Positions 11,104 to 23,790 are shown, counted from the stretch's first letter. The stretch: DNA of 64,000 bases from Ceriagrion tenellum (GCA_963169105.1 OY720636.1:79906123-79970122); one strand, 5' to 3'. Program-made: numbers and translations. The notes: a model not told the origin generated them from the sequence alone.

Positions 11104-12430
11104 TTTCCAGAAGAAAAACAAAGGTCAGATTAATACCAAAAGATAAATGGAGGGTGTTTTTTTCTTGTTGTTTGTCTTATTTTTTTCCTCATTCGCGTGT
11201 TTATCATCACCGTTACATGGTCTTTTCTCGTTATCTCAGATGCTTGTCGTCTCCTGATCTTTTCTCTCACTACTGTTATAGAGGTAATGGATGGTTTTGC
11301 TTTCAGCGGGCTGTGAGAGCGTGTGTTCAGATGTTTTTTTCTTTGCTCATGGGACAATTACCCTTGGGAATGGGGTCTGTATGTAGAAAGGACTGTTGCG
11401 ATGGCTGCAGCTGATTAAATGCTGATGCAAGCTTTTTTTGATTGATCCATAGATGAAAAAATTTAAGAGAGCGCCCTGCTATGGTTATTGTTCCTTCCTC
11501 TTTCAAGCAGGAGAAGGCTTTAAATGGTTTGTTAAGGTTACGATGATCCATTTTGTATAATAAGTGTATTTTCAATCTCTATCACACCTATGCAGAAGAA
11601 TTTATTTTATATCGTACTTATTGATTTGCTCTTGATATATCGCTCACGGTTGCGAACAGCTTAAAAGATATCGTGATGCTGGGATTTCATTCGTCCTTTA
11701 TATCTTCTTAATAAATTTTGATTTATTTGAATGGAATTTCACAATAAACTGAGGGTGCATGCAAATACGCCGTGATTTGTAAACCGACGAAAAACTCATG
11801 ATAAACTGTAGAATTTTTCAAAAGTTTTAGAAGTGAGCATTCTGAAAACAAAAAAGGCAAATCCCGCGGTATGAAAAAGAGAGTTAGTTCATATTAAAAG
11901 ATTGCTGTGAATTAGGCATAAATTCGCCCCACCCGAAATTATTAATTGAAATTATTAAGTAGAGTTAATTTAAGTTGATCCTCATTTAAAATTTGCTCTG
12001 ATATTTTTTGTGATTGTTATAAGCTCAGCCATTTGTATAGGAAATAATTTTGCAATTTCAACGTATAATCAATTTGGAAGTTCTAAAGTTATTGCATTTA
12101 CTGTTTTAAGCAGGAGTATGCTAATTAATTATGTATTTTGTTCATAACCTATGTTCTGGAAACCAAGCAGACGTATTTTTTCGGGTAGCTGGATGCGACT
12201 TACCCGTCGTAACACGTTATTACACGTGACATATTTGCAGATATATATGGGAAAAATATTACTAATCTCCAGATGGAATTCGTGTCTGCGGCACTTTGAT
12301 TGCCTGGCTAACGCGTTTTATCCGTATGGATGGATGCATCGGTCGAGGTCACTTTTTTCGTCCGTCCAATTTTCGTTCGTTTGCGATGAAATTGATTCAT
12401 TCGTAATGTCTTCATCCTTTAATTTAAAGG
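11104..12430. other. No recognised feature
   Basis: AT-rich sequence. Small frames at 11,130-11,575 on both strands lack recognisable content. No repeat structure was found. Confidence 0.35.
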
Positions 12431-12720
12431 TTCGGTTTCGTAGTTCCACGCCCGCCGCAGATGCTCCCGCGTCTCCGCAGCCCCCGCTGTGGGAATCCGA
12501 CCCGATCCTCTTCGACAGACTCGTCGAGAAATCAGCAGCGTGCGGTTTCCGATCGACTGGCTGGCTGCGGTTTCCGCGCCCGTTTCGGCGCCGTGGTTTT
12601 TCGGCAACATATCCATCCAACCCATTTCAAAATTATAAAACCGCCGCCGTCCATTCCCTCCGCCCGGGTGCCACTGTGTTGGGACGAGTCGTTCTGAATG
12701 GAGAAAGAGTTAACCTCAAG
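12431..12720. other. GC- and CpG-rich block, unassigned
   Basis: This block stands out from the AT-rich surroundings by many CpG dinucleotides, and it is open in several frames on both strands (for example a plus-strand frame from 12,151 to 12,804 and a minus-strand frame 12,318-12,620). Overlapping openness on both strands is expected of GC-rich DNA and does not itself show coding. None of the translations matches a family I recognise. It could be a CpG-rich regulatory block, an unrecognised exon or a transposon piece. Confidence 0.3.
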
Positions 12721-12804
12721 GTATACCCGATAACAGCGCCAATCGACATAAAAAAAGAACTGCGTGAATTTACGCATGGACACCACAAAAAAATGTTCAA
12801 ATGA

Positions 12805-13465
12805 TTATCCGAAGAGTGAAGTACCAACGAAGGAAAAGAAAAAAATAATAAGAAAACTAGTGGCCGTAAAGTATGCTTTAGTGTAAGAAGAAAAAGGTAA
12901 ATTCTCATAAAAACAGGAAAAATTATACATTTCTAGACTCAATCACGAAACATTATTACACTTTAGGATAATCAAAACTGAAGCATGAGTCAACCGTAAA
13001 GGTATACTCATGTAATCGGTTACTACATGAAAACTAACATCCAGGAAGTGTCATTCACACAGGTACACCTTTGTAATAGAATGACTAAGTTGACAAAAAG
13101 ATGGAGAAAAAAATCTTATAAAAAGATAAATTAAACCAGCAATGTATCTTCATAGCATTCCCTCGCAACGACCCTGTGTTGCAAGCGAGGTTGACTCTTT
13201 CTTCATTCTCTAAAACTCGTGTTGGGACTGTCCGTCTATTCCTTTCGAACTAGAGACGGCGCGCTTCGTCAGCATCGCCCGCTGCACATGAGGCTAGATC
13301 CAGCCGGTGTTTCGTGACGTCACGTGCGGTAAAGATTAGTGGTGATGGCGAGGTTGACGTAGTCTGTAGACCTCATGGAGTGTCTGAAAAAATTTCTCTC
13401 GAGGTGTTTATTAGGTTTTCGCGTAGATTCGAAGACTTCTTCTGCTGAACTTTTACAGGTTTTCA
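12805..13465. other. No recognised feature
   Basis: AT-rich to about 13,140, then mixed composition. I see no gene and no clear repeat. Confidence 0.35.
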
Positions 13466-13469
13466 TCTA

Positions 13470-13545
13470 AATTTGCTTCAATTTACTCGACAGCAGTTTC
13501 GCCAGCCATCCTGTTCGGGCATCAAGTTCGGAAGTTTAGTTCTTA
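13470..13545 (-). repeat. Degenerate hairpin-GAAAC motif
   Basis: The minus strand reads AACTTGATGCCC, then AGGATGGCTGGC directly before GAAACTGCTGTC. It resembles the motif at 19,855 (AGGATGGCTGG then GAAACTGTCG) and belongs to the wider CTGAWGA-hairpin-GAAAC group. The left box is mutated here. Confidence 0.5.
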
Positions 13546-13789
13546 AAGATTTCAATAGATCGGCTCGTGCAGTGGTCGGAAAATGGCGGCTCGCGAGCCG
13601 CATGCGGCTCTTTAGCCTATTGAGTTATGCCCTTCCACAAAATACCACGTGCGGGCGCGCACGTATTAATTTAATCAATAAATAGTATCGTTATTAAGTA
13701 GGTAATCAAGTTTTATTCAACGTACCTATAGTTTAACGAAGACTTAAAACTTAAAGTAAAATGTAATTAAGTTCATTTTTGGGGAGCGT

Positions 13790-13985
13790 TGTGGTGTGAA
13801 AGAAAATGTAGTGTCGAGGAATGAGAAAGGTATGTTGAAATGGTTTGGACATATAGAGATGATGAACAAAAGGAGATAGACGAAATAAGTATACAAGACG
13901 AGCGTGGATGGAAAAGTTGGAAGGGGTCGACCTCAGCGAACGAATCTCAATCAGAATGAGGACATTTCTAGCAAAAGCCAGCTTA
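13790..13985 (+). pseudogene. LINE fragment, C-terminal region (third LINE type)
   Basis: Translation gives GVKENVVSRNEKGMLKWFGH, then a frame break, then VDGKVGRGRPQRTNL. The pattern GMLKWFGHIExM followed by a GRGRPxR stretch is common at the C-terminus of RTE/Jockey-type endonuclease-reverse transcriptases in arthropods. There are in-frame stops, and no polymerase domain survives. Confidence 0.65.
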
Positions 13986-14159
13986 GGATTACCCTAATTA
14001 AGTTAATAACAATGTACCAACCTATGTAGTTAAAGTTTAAAATATTTGGCTCCCAAAAGAAATGTTAATCGTTGTACTGTTGATATTTAGTTCTTTTGAC
14101 TAATGAGTTTGCTGACCTGTGATGGAACTAACGTCGTGCCAGACACAAACCGACGTCAT

Positions 14160-14339
14160 GGAGAACCCTTAAAAAAAACATTCTGGGGGTTTAAAAGATT
14201 GCTATTTTGAAGCTAATTTTGTAGTGCCATTTTTATGAGCAGTATTTAAGGAGAACCCTTTAGAAAACATTTTGAGGGTTTAAAGGATTCCTATTTTGAA
14301 GCTAATTTAGTAGTGCCATTTTAATGAGCAGCATTTCAT
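14160..14339 (+). repeat. 90-bp tandem duplication
   Basis: Two adjacent 90-bp units start at 14,160 and 14,250, each beginning GGAGAACCCTT and ending near GAGCAGYATTT. They have drifted at roughly a tenth of positions, so the duplication is not recent. Confidence 0.85.
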
Positions 14340-17300
14340 GATAATTTGATGGTACAGTGAGGCGATTTAATATTTCACGAGCATATATGTCTGATAAGCA
14401 CATCAAATTTTCAGCTGTTTTCTCCTTCCTTCCGGAAACCGTTTCTCTGTTGCATGAAATATGTTGCCACGGACGCAGGTCGTTTCGGAAACGAACATGA
14501 AATTATAAACTCGGGCCTCTCTGACCATGCAGGGCTAGTATCTACCCGTACCTGAAAATATAACAATACCCAGGGAACTATTAGAGCCCTGAAGAGGCCA
14601 CAGCCTAGAACAGGGTCCACTTTGGCTGTTTTTCTTTTGTTATGTATTTGTTGTTAGAGTGTGAAAGTAAACGTCTTTTTGAACTTGAACTTGGTCATTT
14701 TGTCAGTTTTACCGTGACTGACGTCACGAGGCTGGTAATCGCTGTGCGGACAACTTCGTCTGTCGAGGACATCTCTATGAATTGAATATGCTCAGAGATT
14801 TGCACCGACCGAAGGTGAGCGTAGCGTGACGTTTATGGTTCAGGGTTAATGGTGGGACGGATGTGTGGGCGTAATTGGGATGGCTTCTGCTGAATGGGGC
14901 CCCGATTCGGCTTTAAAGGCCTTCTACTGCGACCCTCTGCCTCCAGCCATCTCCTCAATCTGCCGCGTTGCCGCCTTAGTTAGCGGAGGACAAAGACTGC
15001 GCTCAAGTGTGCGCATCGAAGGACTAATTGCCCGGGGTGGTCCCCTAATTCACCATTTCCGTCACATCGGTTATCGATTGAACTTGCTCAATCTCTCCTC
15101 TCAAGATTTGCGTCATACTTGATGTAATCTTCCGAATGCTAAGAGTCACCGCTGCGGAGCAGTGAATGACGCGGCGTAAGCTAGTTGTATTTTTTTTCTG
15201 TAATAGAACGTCTGGCAGCCGGAAAATGTATTGGAATGTTTTTCAACGGCTTGAGATTTCAGGGAGTAAGACCCATGAAACGGAACAGTGCTGTAATCAA
15301 TGTGAGAAGTGGGAAAATTTTTCTTTTTGTGTTGTGCGGTGGTATACATATCGACCGTGATATCCTAAAACCGTAGAGAGACGAAGTTTTCAAATAACAT
15401 TTATATTTTGCGTATGACTCTGATTCTCTTGAGGCTACTCAACGTAGTATTTGCTACTGAGGGGAGTCCGCGAATCAGCCGTGCTCTCTTGATTCTCCAT
15501 TGTGTGCACTTGTCTTTTAAGGTTCGCCTTCGCCATTCTTAGTCATAATTTGCATCTCTTGTCCTAGTTTACAGCCTTGTTGGAGGGGTACGCCCTCACC
15601 TCTTCTATTTTAATCATTCCCAAAAAATTGTTTACGCTGTGTAAAAGAATGTTTGCAGTCACTTCACTCGTCGAACGTTTTGCGTCTCTTCTCCTCCATT
15701 TTAATATAATACATATCACGTGGGCTATGCATCGGCATGTCTTTTGATTCAACCCTAAAAGGGGGCTGTGCACCACAGCCGAAAATGCTTCCGCGGACGT
15801 CTACACGCTTTTATTTTACAACTCTGATTTATTTCTTAAAGGAAATCTATTATTGTAAGCCTCTAGAATAAAGGTTAATACTTAAAATGAGTGTCGTAAG
15901 TTTTCGCTCTTTCCTTTCTGCATGACCTTTTTGACCGATGAAGAAACGGGAATTGGTCGAAAAACAGATGATTGCCATGTCGCGTACGACGTGTATATTT
16001 CTTAATATCTTTGCACTAATTGTGAATGGGAATCCGTCATATCGCTGAAGAATAGTCAAAATATTGAAAATTAGGTACTACAACGTCACTGTGAACATCC
16101 TCCTGAACCCTTGCAGCGTATTTTCCGCTGAGCCATGAGTGGAGTTGTTTTCCGGGGCAGCAATGGAGCAAGATCCCTCCAATGCTGCGGCAGAAGCCAG
16201 AACTGAAAGGGCGTTTTTGGCCGAGCTATACAGCCCCCTTAAGGATTTTTACCACCCGCGTTTCCTCTCCTTAAGGATCATAAATATCTCAAATGACTTT
16301 TGGCCATTATAAGAGGAGAGGATCAGTTGTCTTTCCATCCAATAATGAAGTTAGCGATCAGACCATGGTTTATTACATGATAAGACGCATCTGATCGATG
16401 TTTAATTCAAACAGATTAATTTAATGGGCCCATTAAGTTTCAATAGGACTGTTTTCGAAGTTTTGATTTTAGATATCCATGTGGGTTCCCTAGCCATTTC
16501 GGGGAAGTCAGCTAAAAATATCATTCTCGACCATTCAAATTTTTAAAAATTTGATTTTGGAATTAATTTAATTGTAAAGGCCTTTGGATTGAATTTAAGA
16601 CTTTAGCCCTTGGCTATTCCATTTTTTACGGCTTCCTTTAGGACCTCTCAAAAAAAATATTTGTATAACACGACAAGGGATTAATCTGCTCGTCCATTCA
16701 ATTTTTATGCGGCAATAAATAATTTCGTCCGAAGTCTTCTTCGGCGATAAGTCATCTGGTCATTTGAATTTATATTGCTCATTTTCCACACTTTGCGAGT
16801 TCCATAGTGTCGCCACTGGTTCTTAATTACTCATCAGTCCTCCTTAGCCTCTTGACACAAATTTATATTCATGTATTTTGGGCCATGGATAACAGCATCT
16901 ACAAGGTGACATTGCCTTTGCGACCGGTTTACCACTTTGCACGCAGCGCTTTCCTCTAACCTGTTTTCAAGCTTCATGTCTTTTTTTCCGAGGAATTATT
17001 TTTCATGTTTTTAGGTCCATTTTGTAACTTTGAGGAATCTTTTGCTCTATGTTATTTCTAGGTATTTTGTTTTTAATGTGTCGCTCCTCTCAGTGGTTCC
17101 TCCCATGCCTCCAAATGTACAATTGCAGTCCTTTTCTGATAAGCTGCATGCGACGGCATAATTATGATATGCTTGTCCGATCAGTTAGCTTCTAAGAGTC
17201 TCTCGGGCGAGTCCTTGAATTTGCGTCGCCGTTTCAAAATGTTCCCTTCAGTCCTTGCTGAATACGTCATTGTGAAGGTTATCGTTAATTTCCTCTCGTT

Positions 17301-17690
17301 AACATATTACATAGCTAACATTGCGTAAGCTGTTTTAGTTGAGGTTATGTAACTAAGGAATTTCGCAGTAATTGTTGAGTGAGAAGAGCTGATAATTGCG
17401 TCGCACGTCGTTGTCGTTGACGATATTCCCATCAGCACGTCGTAAACTTTTTATCTTCCTCATATTTTTGCCGTCTTATTCTGATCTTAGTGCGCCAGAC
17501 GTGGTGTCTCTTTGGGAGAAGGATGAGGAACGTCCATGTTTTGATTTTGAAAGAATTTTTTTAGTTTTTCGCACCCGGCAAAAGGCGACGTTTCGGTAGC
17601 TAACTCCTCTGACTTCTCTCGGGTTGATTTATGCATCGAAACGTCGATGGGACCTATTCATACTGTATAATAGTACCTAAGGGTAGACGA
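14340..17690. other. No recognised feature
   Basis: A 3.3-kb stretch without a gene I can support. All frames are short and lack domains. I saw no tandem repeats and no inverted repeats of note. Confidence 0.35.
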
Positions 17691-18085
17691 GGAGTATTGA
17701 GTTGAAGGATGTGCCCACGCTTTGACCAGAATTGGTCCGAATTGACCCTCCATGGGTCCCCGGTGGCCCCTGATTCGATGACGTACTCCGGCAGACCGCA
17801 CGGCGTCTACCCTTAGAAGGGAGCCAGGAGGACACCCAATCCCAATTCTTTGGGCAACGGGCTCCTCCGGTTCTCATAGATGTGCGGAAAGTTTTCGCAT
17901 AAGCGAGACAAACGGCTACTCGTCTTACGTTGTTTGGGTAACCTAACTAATACGAGTACTTCGGGGAGGCGGAGGCCCAATTGAGGTCCTTTTGACCTCA
18001 ATCCGCCTCATTGTTGTCGGCCTCGAAGGGGTTGTGGCTCGCTAACTTTCCCTTCCCTTTTCCCTTTTCCCTTTTTCCCCACTAC
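17691..18085. other. Moderately GC-rich block with a pyrimidine tract
   Basis: A GC-richer stretch from about 17,691 to 18,030 ends in a CCCTTTT-type pyrimidine tract near 18,049-18,080. The block might be a repeat or part of an LTR, but I cannot match it to anything else in the window. Confidence 0.25.
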
Positions 18086-18360
18086 CACCCTGACTTGGCG
18101 ATAAGCGAGAGCTTATCCTTCCTTCCTGTGATTCCTTCGGCCTCGTGAGTTTTCAACCCGCAGTAAGTAAATTTAGATCAAATTACTCTTGGGTTATAAC
18201 GAATCTGGTTGTATTAAATTAATATTTCTAATAACGTATTACGTAATATATCTAATTACGAATCTTAATTTTCTAGTAACGACCAGAAAGGGAAATGATC
18301 TATTGCAATAGAAATGGTTTCATGCTTTCGGATCTTTTGACTGGACAGACTATGAATTAA

Positions 18361-18898
18361 GGCCGCTTTACCGGGTACGTTTTATTATATAAACGAATAC
18401 ATGAGCTCTTTCTCGAGGAACTTTGTACCATGTAAAGCGGCAAATTGTATGATTCTCAGAAGGACTGCACGGGAAACCAAACCTACTCTTAAGTCTGCTG
18501 TACGCGATACATTTTATAGATGAAGAGAATGGTTTTTCGGCTCTCCTTCCGCGTTTACCCATTTTTGATGGACAATATTTCTCCAGCGTTCCAGCTGGCT
18601 TCTTCAGGTCCGCTGAAGTGCGAAGTATTGTCCATCAAAAGTGGATATACCCGGAAGAAGACCCGAAAAACCATTTTCTTCATAAAAAAATCTACGCGGA
18701 AGCCTTCACAGATACATTTTATTGTACCAACGAATGTATGAACTCTTGCATGTGGAAAATTGTACTGTGTAAAGCGGCAAATCATATAATTGTCTGAATG
18801 ACTGATCGGGAAATGGAAGCTGCTCTATTTCCCTTCAGTTTCTTGTACATTCTATGATAGATTCGTTTGTACAATAAAATGTCCCGTGTAAAGAGGCC
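18361..18898. mobile_element. TIR element with internal foldback and internal direct repeat
   Basis: The left end starts GGCCGCTTTACCGGG and continues TTTTATTATATAAACGAAT. The right end, on the other strand, starts GGCCTCTTTACACGGG and continues TTTTATTGTACAAACGAAT, so the terminal repeats run about 40 bp. Inside, a segment with GTAAAGCGGCAAAT occurs twice (about 18,435 and 18,769), giving an internal direct repeat of about 100 bp. Between those copies lies a foldback with arms 18,520-18,582 and 18,620-18,682. It has no coding capacity. The ACACGGG core is shared with the element at 38,109. Confidence 0.72.
18520..18682. repeat. Inverted repeat carrying a CTGAAGA-hairpin-GAAA motif
   Basis: Arms of about 63 bp pair around a 37-bp centre. 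Read on the minus strand, the centre and inner arm give CTGAAGAAG, then CCAGC-TGGAAC-GCTGG as a 5-bp hairpin, then AGAAATATTGTCC. This is one of several occurrences of the same motif layout in the window. Confidence 0.7.
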
Positions 18899-20070
18899 GT
18901 AATTCCATTCATTTTCTTGTACAATCTATGATATGTGACGCCTATCGAAAGGGAGTCGCGTAACTAAACACTTGAAAGACACCTCACATTGTGGTAGTGG
19001 AATCTTGCAAAAAGGATCCACGGCCACCAGTTCACTCTTTTTACCCAAAGTTTTCTCATTCGCGGCGTCAGTGCGCATATCCATATCCATTGCTCTTGTT
19101 TGCCGTGGCTCTGCCGTCGCAAATATTGACGAATCGTACACCATGAAAGAGAAGAATCGAAAGTGTTTTCTTCCCATTGGCTCCTTGAATGAATGGAGTG
19201 TACGTACGGGAAGAGAGGAGAGGAAGTAATTTTTTGCGCGAATACTACTCAATCTCTCGGGGAGTTTTCCTTTCCTTTCTTTTCTTCCACCACCACTCCT
19301 TCCAAGTCTGCCGAAGATTTAAAGCCCGCACTCAAACATTCTCCCCTCCCCTCGCGCGCCATTTTTCATCCAGACGTCGGCTTCATTCCCCCCCCCCCCC
19401 CTCTGCTCCATTCAAGCCTTTACCCTCCTGTCTTTTTTTATCGTCTTCTTTCCGTCCTTTCTCACGGGCCTCCCTTCGCCGCAATCCCGGCATTCTTTGC
19501 CGCCCTGAGTGGCCGTGATAACTCTTCGTGAATGATCCCAACTGTACCGAGCGGGAAACGGAAAAACAGAAAGTCCTTTCACTTTCATGTTTATTCGCCC
19601 ATCTCTCTCGGTTATGTCATGTTGGCTCGGGATACGTTTCAATCTTCTCCGCCCAACGACCCGATTCTCGAACCTCTTGTGCTATTCCATCTATTCAGAC
19701 GAATGGTGTTGTTTGGGCTATCCGTATACCCGGGAGGGGATATTTGTTCGAATTGTTGAATTATTATAGATATTGGTTCGAAGGTTTCCGCGACGTTTCA
19801 GCATATGAAGGTCTGCTTTCTGGTTTCCCTTCGCGTGTTGTCTTTTATCGACGACAGTTTCTCCAGCCATCCTGCTGACGTCTTCAGGTCGAAGGGGCGA
19901 TGCATCTCAGGGTCCATAGCAATGTCGGGTCGATCGGGGCTGCCTGGTTTCCCGCGTTTTTTTTTGCGTGAATACTCTCTCCCAGGCGTTTGACAAGTTG
20001 TGGTTCAATTAATGGTTCAAACATCGTTTTAAAGCTTATGTTCCCCGCTATTGACGAAACATAGACAAAT
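18899..20070. other. No gene; hairpin-GAAAC motif and a C run
   Basis: Pyrimidine-rich frames at 19,189-19,531 look compositional. A C run lies at about 19,388-19,400. On the minus strand near 19,850-19,890 the sequence reads CTGAAGACGTCAGC, AGGATG, GCTGGAGAAACTGTCG, another member of the hairpin-GAAAC group. Confidence 0.4.
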
Positions 20071-20074
20071 GGTT

Positions 20075-20183
20075 AAAAATTAAATTTTTTGTTAAAAAAT
20101 TTAAAATTAAAGTTTTTGTTAAAAAATTTAAAATGAAAGTTTTTGTTAAAAAATTTAAAATTAAAGTTTTTGTTAAAAAATGA
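20075..20183 (+). repeat. 27-bp AT-rich minisatellite, about four units
   Basis: The unit is approximately GTTTTTGTTAAAAAAT followed by TTAAAATTAAA. Consecutive GTTTTTG starts lie at 20,112, 20,139 and 20,166, giving a 27-bp period, with a degraded unit before them. Confidence 0.85.
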
Positions 20184-21130
20184 TTAAGTGCCATTTGTTG
20201 ATGATATAATCAACTAATGTGTTGGCTATGGTTACGTGCTTAAAAGACTGTAGGAGGCGCCATCTAGGAGGATCATGTAGGAGGCACATTTTTTAGTTTT
20301 ACATTGCTTGTTTACATTCTACATGCAATTAGTGTGACCGTTTACGTTTACGTTATGTATCTTGAACACAAACATAAATAACATATAATTTTCCATTGGA
20401 AGAAAGAGGTAGAAGAACAGGAAGAAAGAAGGAAGAAACAGAAAGAAGCTGCATACTGTGCGAAATATTCGCACGGGTCAGCTAGTCGTTTTATTAATAC
20501 CGATCGTGATTTCGACAAGTTTTTCCATGACATTTACTTTCATATCTTTCCGTTACTTTATTTTATGTATGTATGTGATGAGGGATCAGGTGGAAGAATG
20601 CCTCAGTCTCAATCTCGCCCCAACAAAGACGTATCATTGCTTTTATAATTATTTTTTTACCTCCATAAATCCAGTCGCATTTTTAAAAATCAACCCCACA
20701 CTCCTTTCAGTAAAGGGCACCCGTTTAAGAGTGTCCCCACTGCACGCAACCTCAACGCCACCAACGTCTTGAGACCCTTTTCTAACTTGTCCCCCCCCCC
20801 CTCCCCGACCACGATCACTCGACGAGCGTCTAGAAATTAATTAGCCCGTCTTTCATCCCCGTCTTGACGTCCCCGAGAGGTTTTCGGCGCGTTAAAAAAA
20901 GGAACTGGATGATGGGGTAGTCGTGTATCAAACGAGTGTTATGACTTCCGTCCATTACTTCTGTTACAGCTTGGGTTATATGAAAAAAAACCTTTGACAA
21001 AATCTCACCCCGTTCAATCATCAAACGTGAATGCCGTGCTTCTAATCCATCAAGTTATTATAGTTCATGAGATAATGTCTTGTACTCTTATGCACATAAA
21101 AAGTCACCAAATTTTTCGAGGAATGTTAGG
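20184..21130. other. No recognised feature
   Basis: Mixed composition with a C-rich run near 20,790-20,812. No gene or repeat was identified. Confidence 0.35.
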
Positions 21131-22330
21131 TTTTTTATTTTATTTTATTTTTTTTATAATTTACGTTTTATTACAATAAGATTTTACAGTAGTTTATTAC
21201 AAGTAAAAAAGTGTACCTTAATATGACAGACAAGAACAAAAAAAAAAGAAACAAGAAACATGATAAAGGGGAAAAATACTCTCAATGAAGGCATGAATGT
21301 TAAGAGTAATTTTGAATTATATTTTTGTGGTCCTGCTAAGCCGTAGGCTTGTCAGCAGGTGCCAATATGTATCTTATGCGTGATCGGATACTCTGTTCGC
21401 TCATTCAATGGAAAATTTAATAACATTTTGGATATTTTACAATATTGAAAATTATTTGTTAAACGTGAAAAAAATAAAAAATAATAATAAATACATATAA
21501 ATACATAAAATATCTAAGCATACACATACATATAAACATAAAAATACACTTACATATAAATGTATCATCATATAATCGTCATTTTGGCAATATGATACAA
21601 CAATATGAAACAATATCTCTATTAATATAAGTTCTATGAGTTAAAATTATAAATTTATGAGGCATGTTATTTATAAATCTGTTAACATGTTTTCATTTTA
21701 TTCATTAAGCCAATGTTTAACCTTTTCTTTTACTTCTGATATTTTTTCAATTATTTGTATCGATTGCGGTAAACGGTTTAGTAGATTAGGAACTATGTAT
21801 GCTAGTGTTCTTTTTCCATGTTGGTTGTAGTATTTGGGTACATTGCATTTTTCAACGCGACGGAGTCCTATATCATGTCCTGTGATCCTATTAGTTTTGA
21901 ACCTTTGGCTGAAAAAGTTTTCGCATATTATAATGTACTGAAAAAGTTCCGTAATCGGTAATAAGTCTAGTTTTTTATAAATTTTTGACACATTGGTTTC
22001 AGATGGATCCAAATGTACCATCATCCTATTTTGGATTTTTAATATATTGTTCAATAAGCTTTTGTTTGTTGTTCCCCAAATCGTAATACCATATCGCATT
22101 AAAGCTTCAGCCAAACCCAGATAAATCATTTTCTTCATTGCAATTGTAAGGGTATACTTCAAATACGACAATTGAAAGAGGATGCATCGTAGCTTGCCAC
22201 TCAAGTAATTTAGATGCAAGCTAAAATCAAACTTTTCATCTAGTATCAAGCCAAGGTATTTAAAATGATTAACGTGTGTAATTAAAGAACATGAATATAA
22301 ATGACAACTTTTTCTAACATAACATCCCGG
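21131..22330 (-). mobile_element. 5'-truncated LINE with probable poly(A) tail
   Basis: The coding part is 21,698-22,330. After its stop comes an AT-rich 3' region of about 550 bp. On the minus strand this ends in an A-rich run with AAAATAAAATAAAA at about 21,131-21,160, as expected for an A-tailed LINE. Upstream of the open frame the reading continues as HVNHFKYLGLILDEKFDF. This is a different LINE type from families A and B. The right (5') border is approximate. Confidence 0.65.
21698..22282 (-). pseudogene. Non-LTR reverse transcriptase, C-terminal fragment
   Basis: The minus strand encodes FKYLGLILDEKFDFSLHL, YLGLAEALMRYGITIWGTT, LKIQNRMM and KLDLLPITELFQY, a standard order for the region after the LINE polymerase palm. 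About 190 residues are uninterrupted, which suggests a comparatively young insertion. The catalytic FADD-type box is not in the window portion, so the protein is truncated and non-functional. Confidence 0.72.
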
Positions 22331-22469
22331 TGAAATTCCCGGTGAGGTGAAATTTAAAAATAAATACAGGATGATGTTGCTTGTAATACGAGTATGATCA
22401 AAATGTTTTGCTATTTAATTTGCTCTTAATATAACATAATCTTATTACCAGACTTGCTTAATGAATAAG

Positions 22470-23160
22470 GCTCCAGGAAGGATTCGACACGGTCGAACCT
22501 CAGAAAGACCTAGGGTATGGTGTCATAGCCGTCAACAAAACTTAACTTTTGAATTGCCCTGGGCTCTGACGTCGAAATTTCGCCACTGTCGAGTCACGGG
22601 AATTCCGTCGCCATACCGAATAACAGTGCTGGATGGTGGTTAGAACCGCTCAAGATAATTGCGATCGCGTAACTAAGGAGTCGCGTGGCACTGTCACGAA
22701 AGGTTCGAAATTATGATTTATTTTTCAAATGCCCGTGTAAGCCTTACGCAGCCTAATCGATCAAGTTTTTCTCCCGGGAATAATGTAAACGGAGCTGAAT
22801 ATCGCGGTATTAGCGCAATAAACAACGTCAGAACTTTGTTGTCCATCCGAGTGGGTGAAACTCAGCAAAATATTCTACCGCCCATTGTTGTACCACGTGA
22901 CTCATTAGTTACGTGATCGGAATCGTCCCGAATGGTTGAATCGCAACCCATATGGGGCCCTCCCTATTCAGGAAGGACTCGAAATAGTCGAACCTCGGGA
23001 ATACCCTTGGCTCTGTAGTAACAACCCTCCCTCAATATTCGACTTATGAATGGCCCTGTTTGAAATTTTCGCGGCTGTCACGTTAAATAATTCGCCGCTT
23101 TGGAGTCTCGGAAAGTTCGAGGCTCTACAGGATAGCCACAGTCTTTAATCCCCCTTTCAA
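22470..23160. repeat. Diverged direct repeat pair, about 496 bp apart
   Basis: AGGAAGGATTCGACACGG then TCGAACCTCAG near 22,475 is echoed by AGGAAGGACTCGAAATAG then TCGAACCTCGG near 22,971. Both are followed by GGCTCTG, ATTTCGCC/ATTTTCGCGG and CTGTC blocks in the same order. The spacing between copies suggests either an old tandem duplication or two insertions of one repeat. No coding is seen. Confidence 0.5.
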
Positions 23161-23448
23161 ACTACTGTCATCTGTACGATGGTCCATACAACGGTGGGCT
23201 GCATTGGTATTGTGAACGCACGTCCGAACCATGGTAATCCATGGCTCATAACGCTGTCACTTAACAGTGTTAGCGCGGGTATCGCGAGCAGGAAATTATG
23301 AATAATAATGAATAAGAGACAATCATTAAGGTGAAGAGGTGATTTTCATAAATGAGAATAGAAATGTGTCATTTCCTTGAAAAAAACATTTCGAAATCCT
23401 CAAAACGCCACAGAAACATGGTGATCATTATTTCGTCCTCATGCTCTT

Positions 23449-23790
23449 GTCGGCCTCGATGGCGGCGGGGTAACGTCCTGCTATCCCGAGGGTCGCGGGT
23501 TCGAATCCCGCCTGGGAAGCATATTTAATGCTCAGGACAAGGGTGTTTGTGATTGTGTATTGAGTTAATTGTAAGAGAGGACTGCACTGACCTAAATTGA
23601 TCATATTGAAGACTAATTATTATTCGTTCGTCCAAATGCACTGATGAGGGGGGTCGAGGGTAACTTTGTACCCCGTTCCCACTCAGGTATGTGGCTACGG
23701 AAGCAGATTTCTACGCATATGTTTGTGCTGTATCCGGGACCGGATCCGCCTTCCCCGTGGAGTAGGATTCAGTTGGCTCGTGCGACGTGA
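23449..23790 (+). mobile_element. tRNA-derived SINE
   Basis: The head at 23,449-23,520 has A-box-like TCGATGGCGGCGGGGTAACG and a B box GGGTTCGAATCCCGCC. It is followed by a body of about 270 bp. The same head order, GCCGGCTTCTATGGCGGCGG then GGGTTCGAGTCCCGCCTGGG, is on the minus strand at 34.77-34.86 kb, so this is a family. The 3' boundary is approximate. Confidence 0.65.

Noticed and set aside
12151..12804. 217-residue plus-strand frame, one of the longest in the window
   Set aside because: No recognisable domain, lies over a GC-rich block that is also open on the other strand, and starts in AT-rich non-coding-like sequence.
14540..14565. Minus-strand juxtaposed splice sites (TATATTTTCAG then GTACGGG)
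   Set aside because: The 5' splice-site half deviates from GTRAGT and the pyrimidine tract is short.
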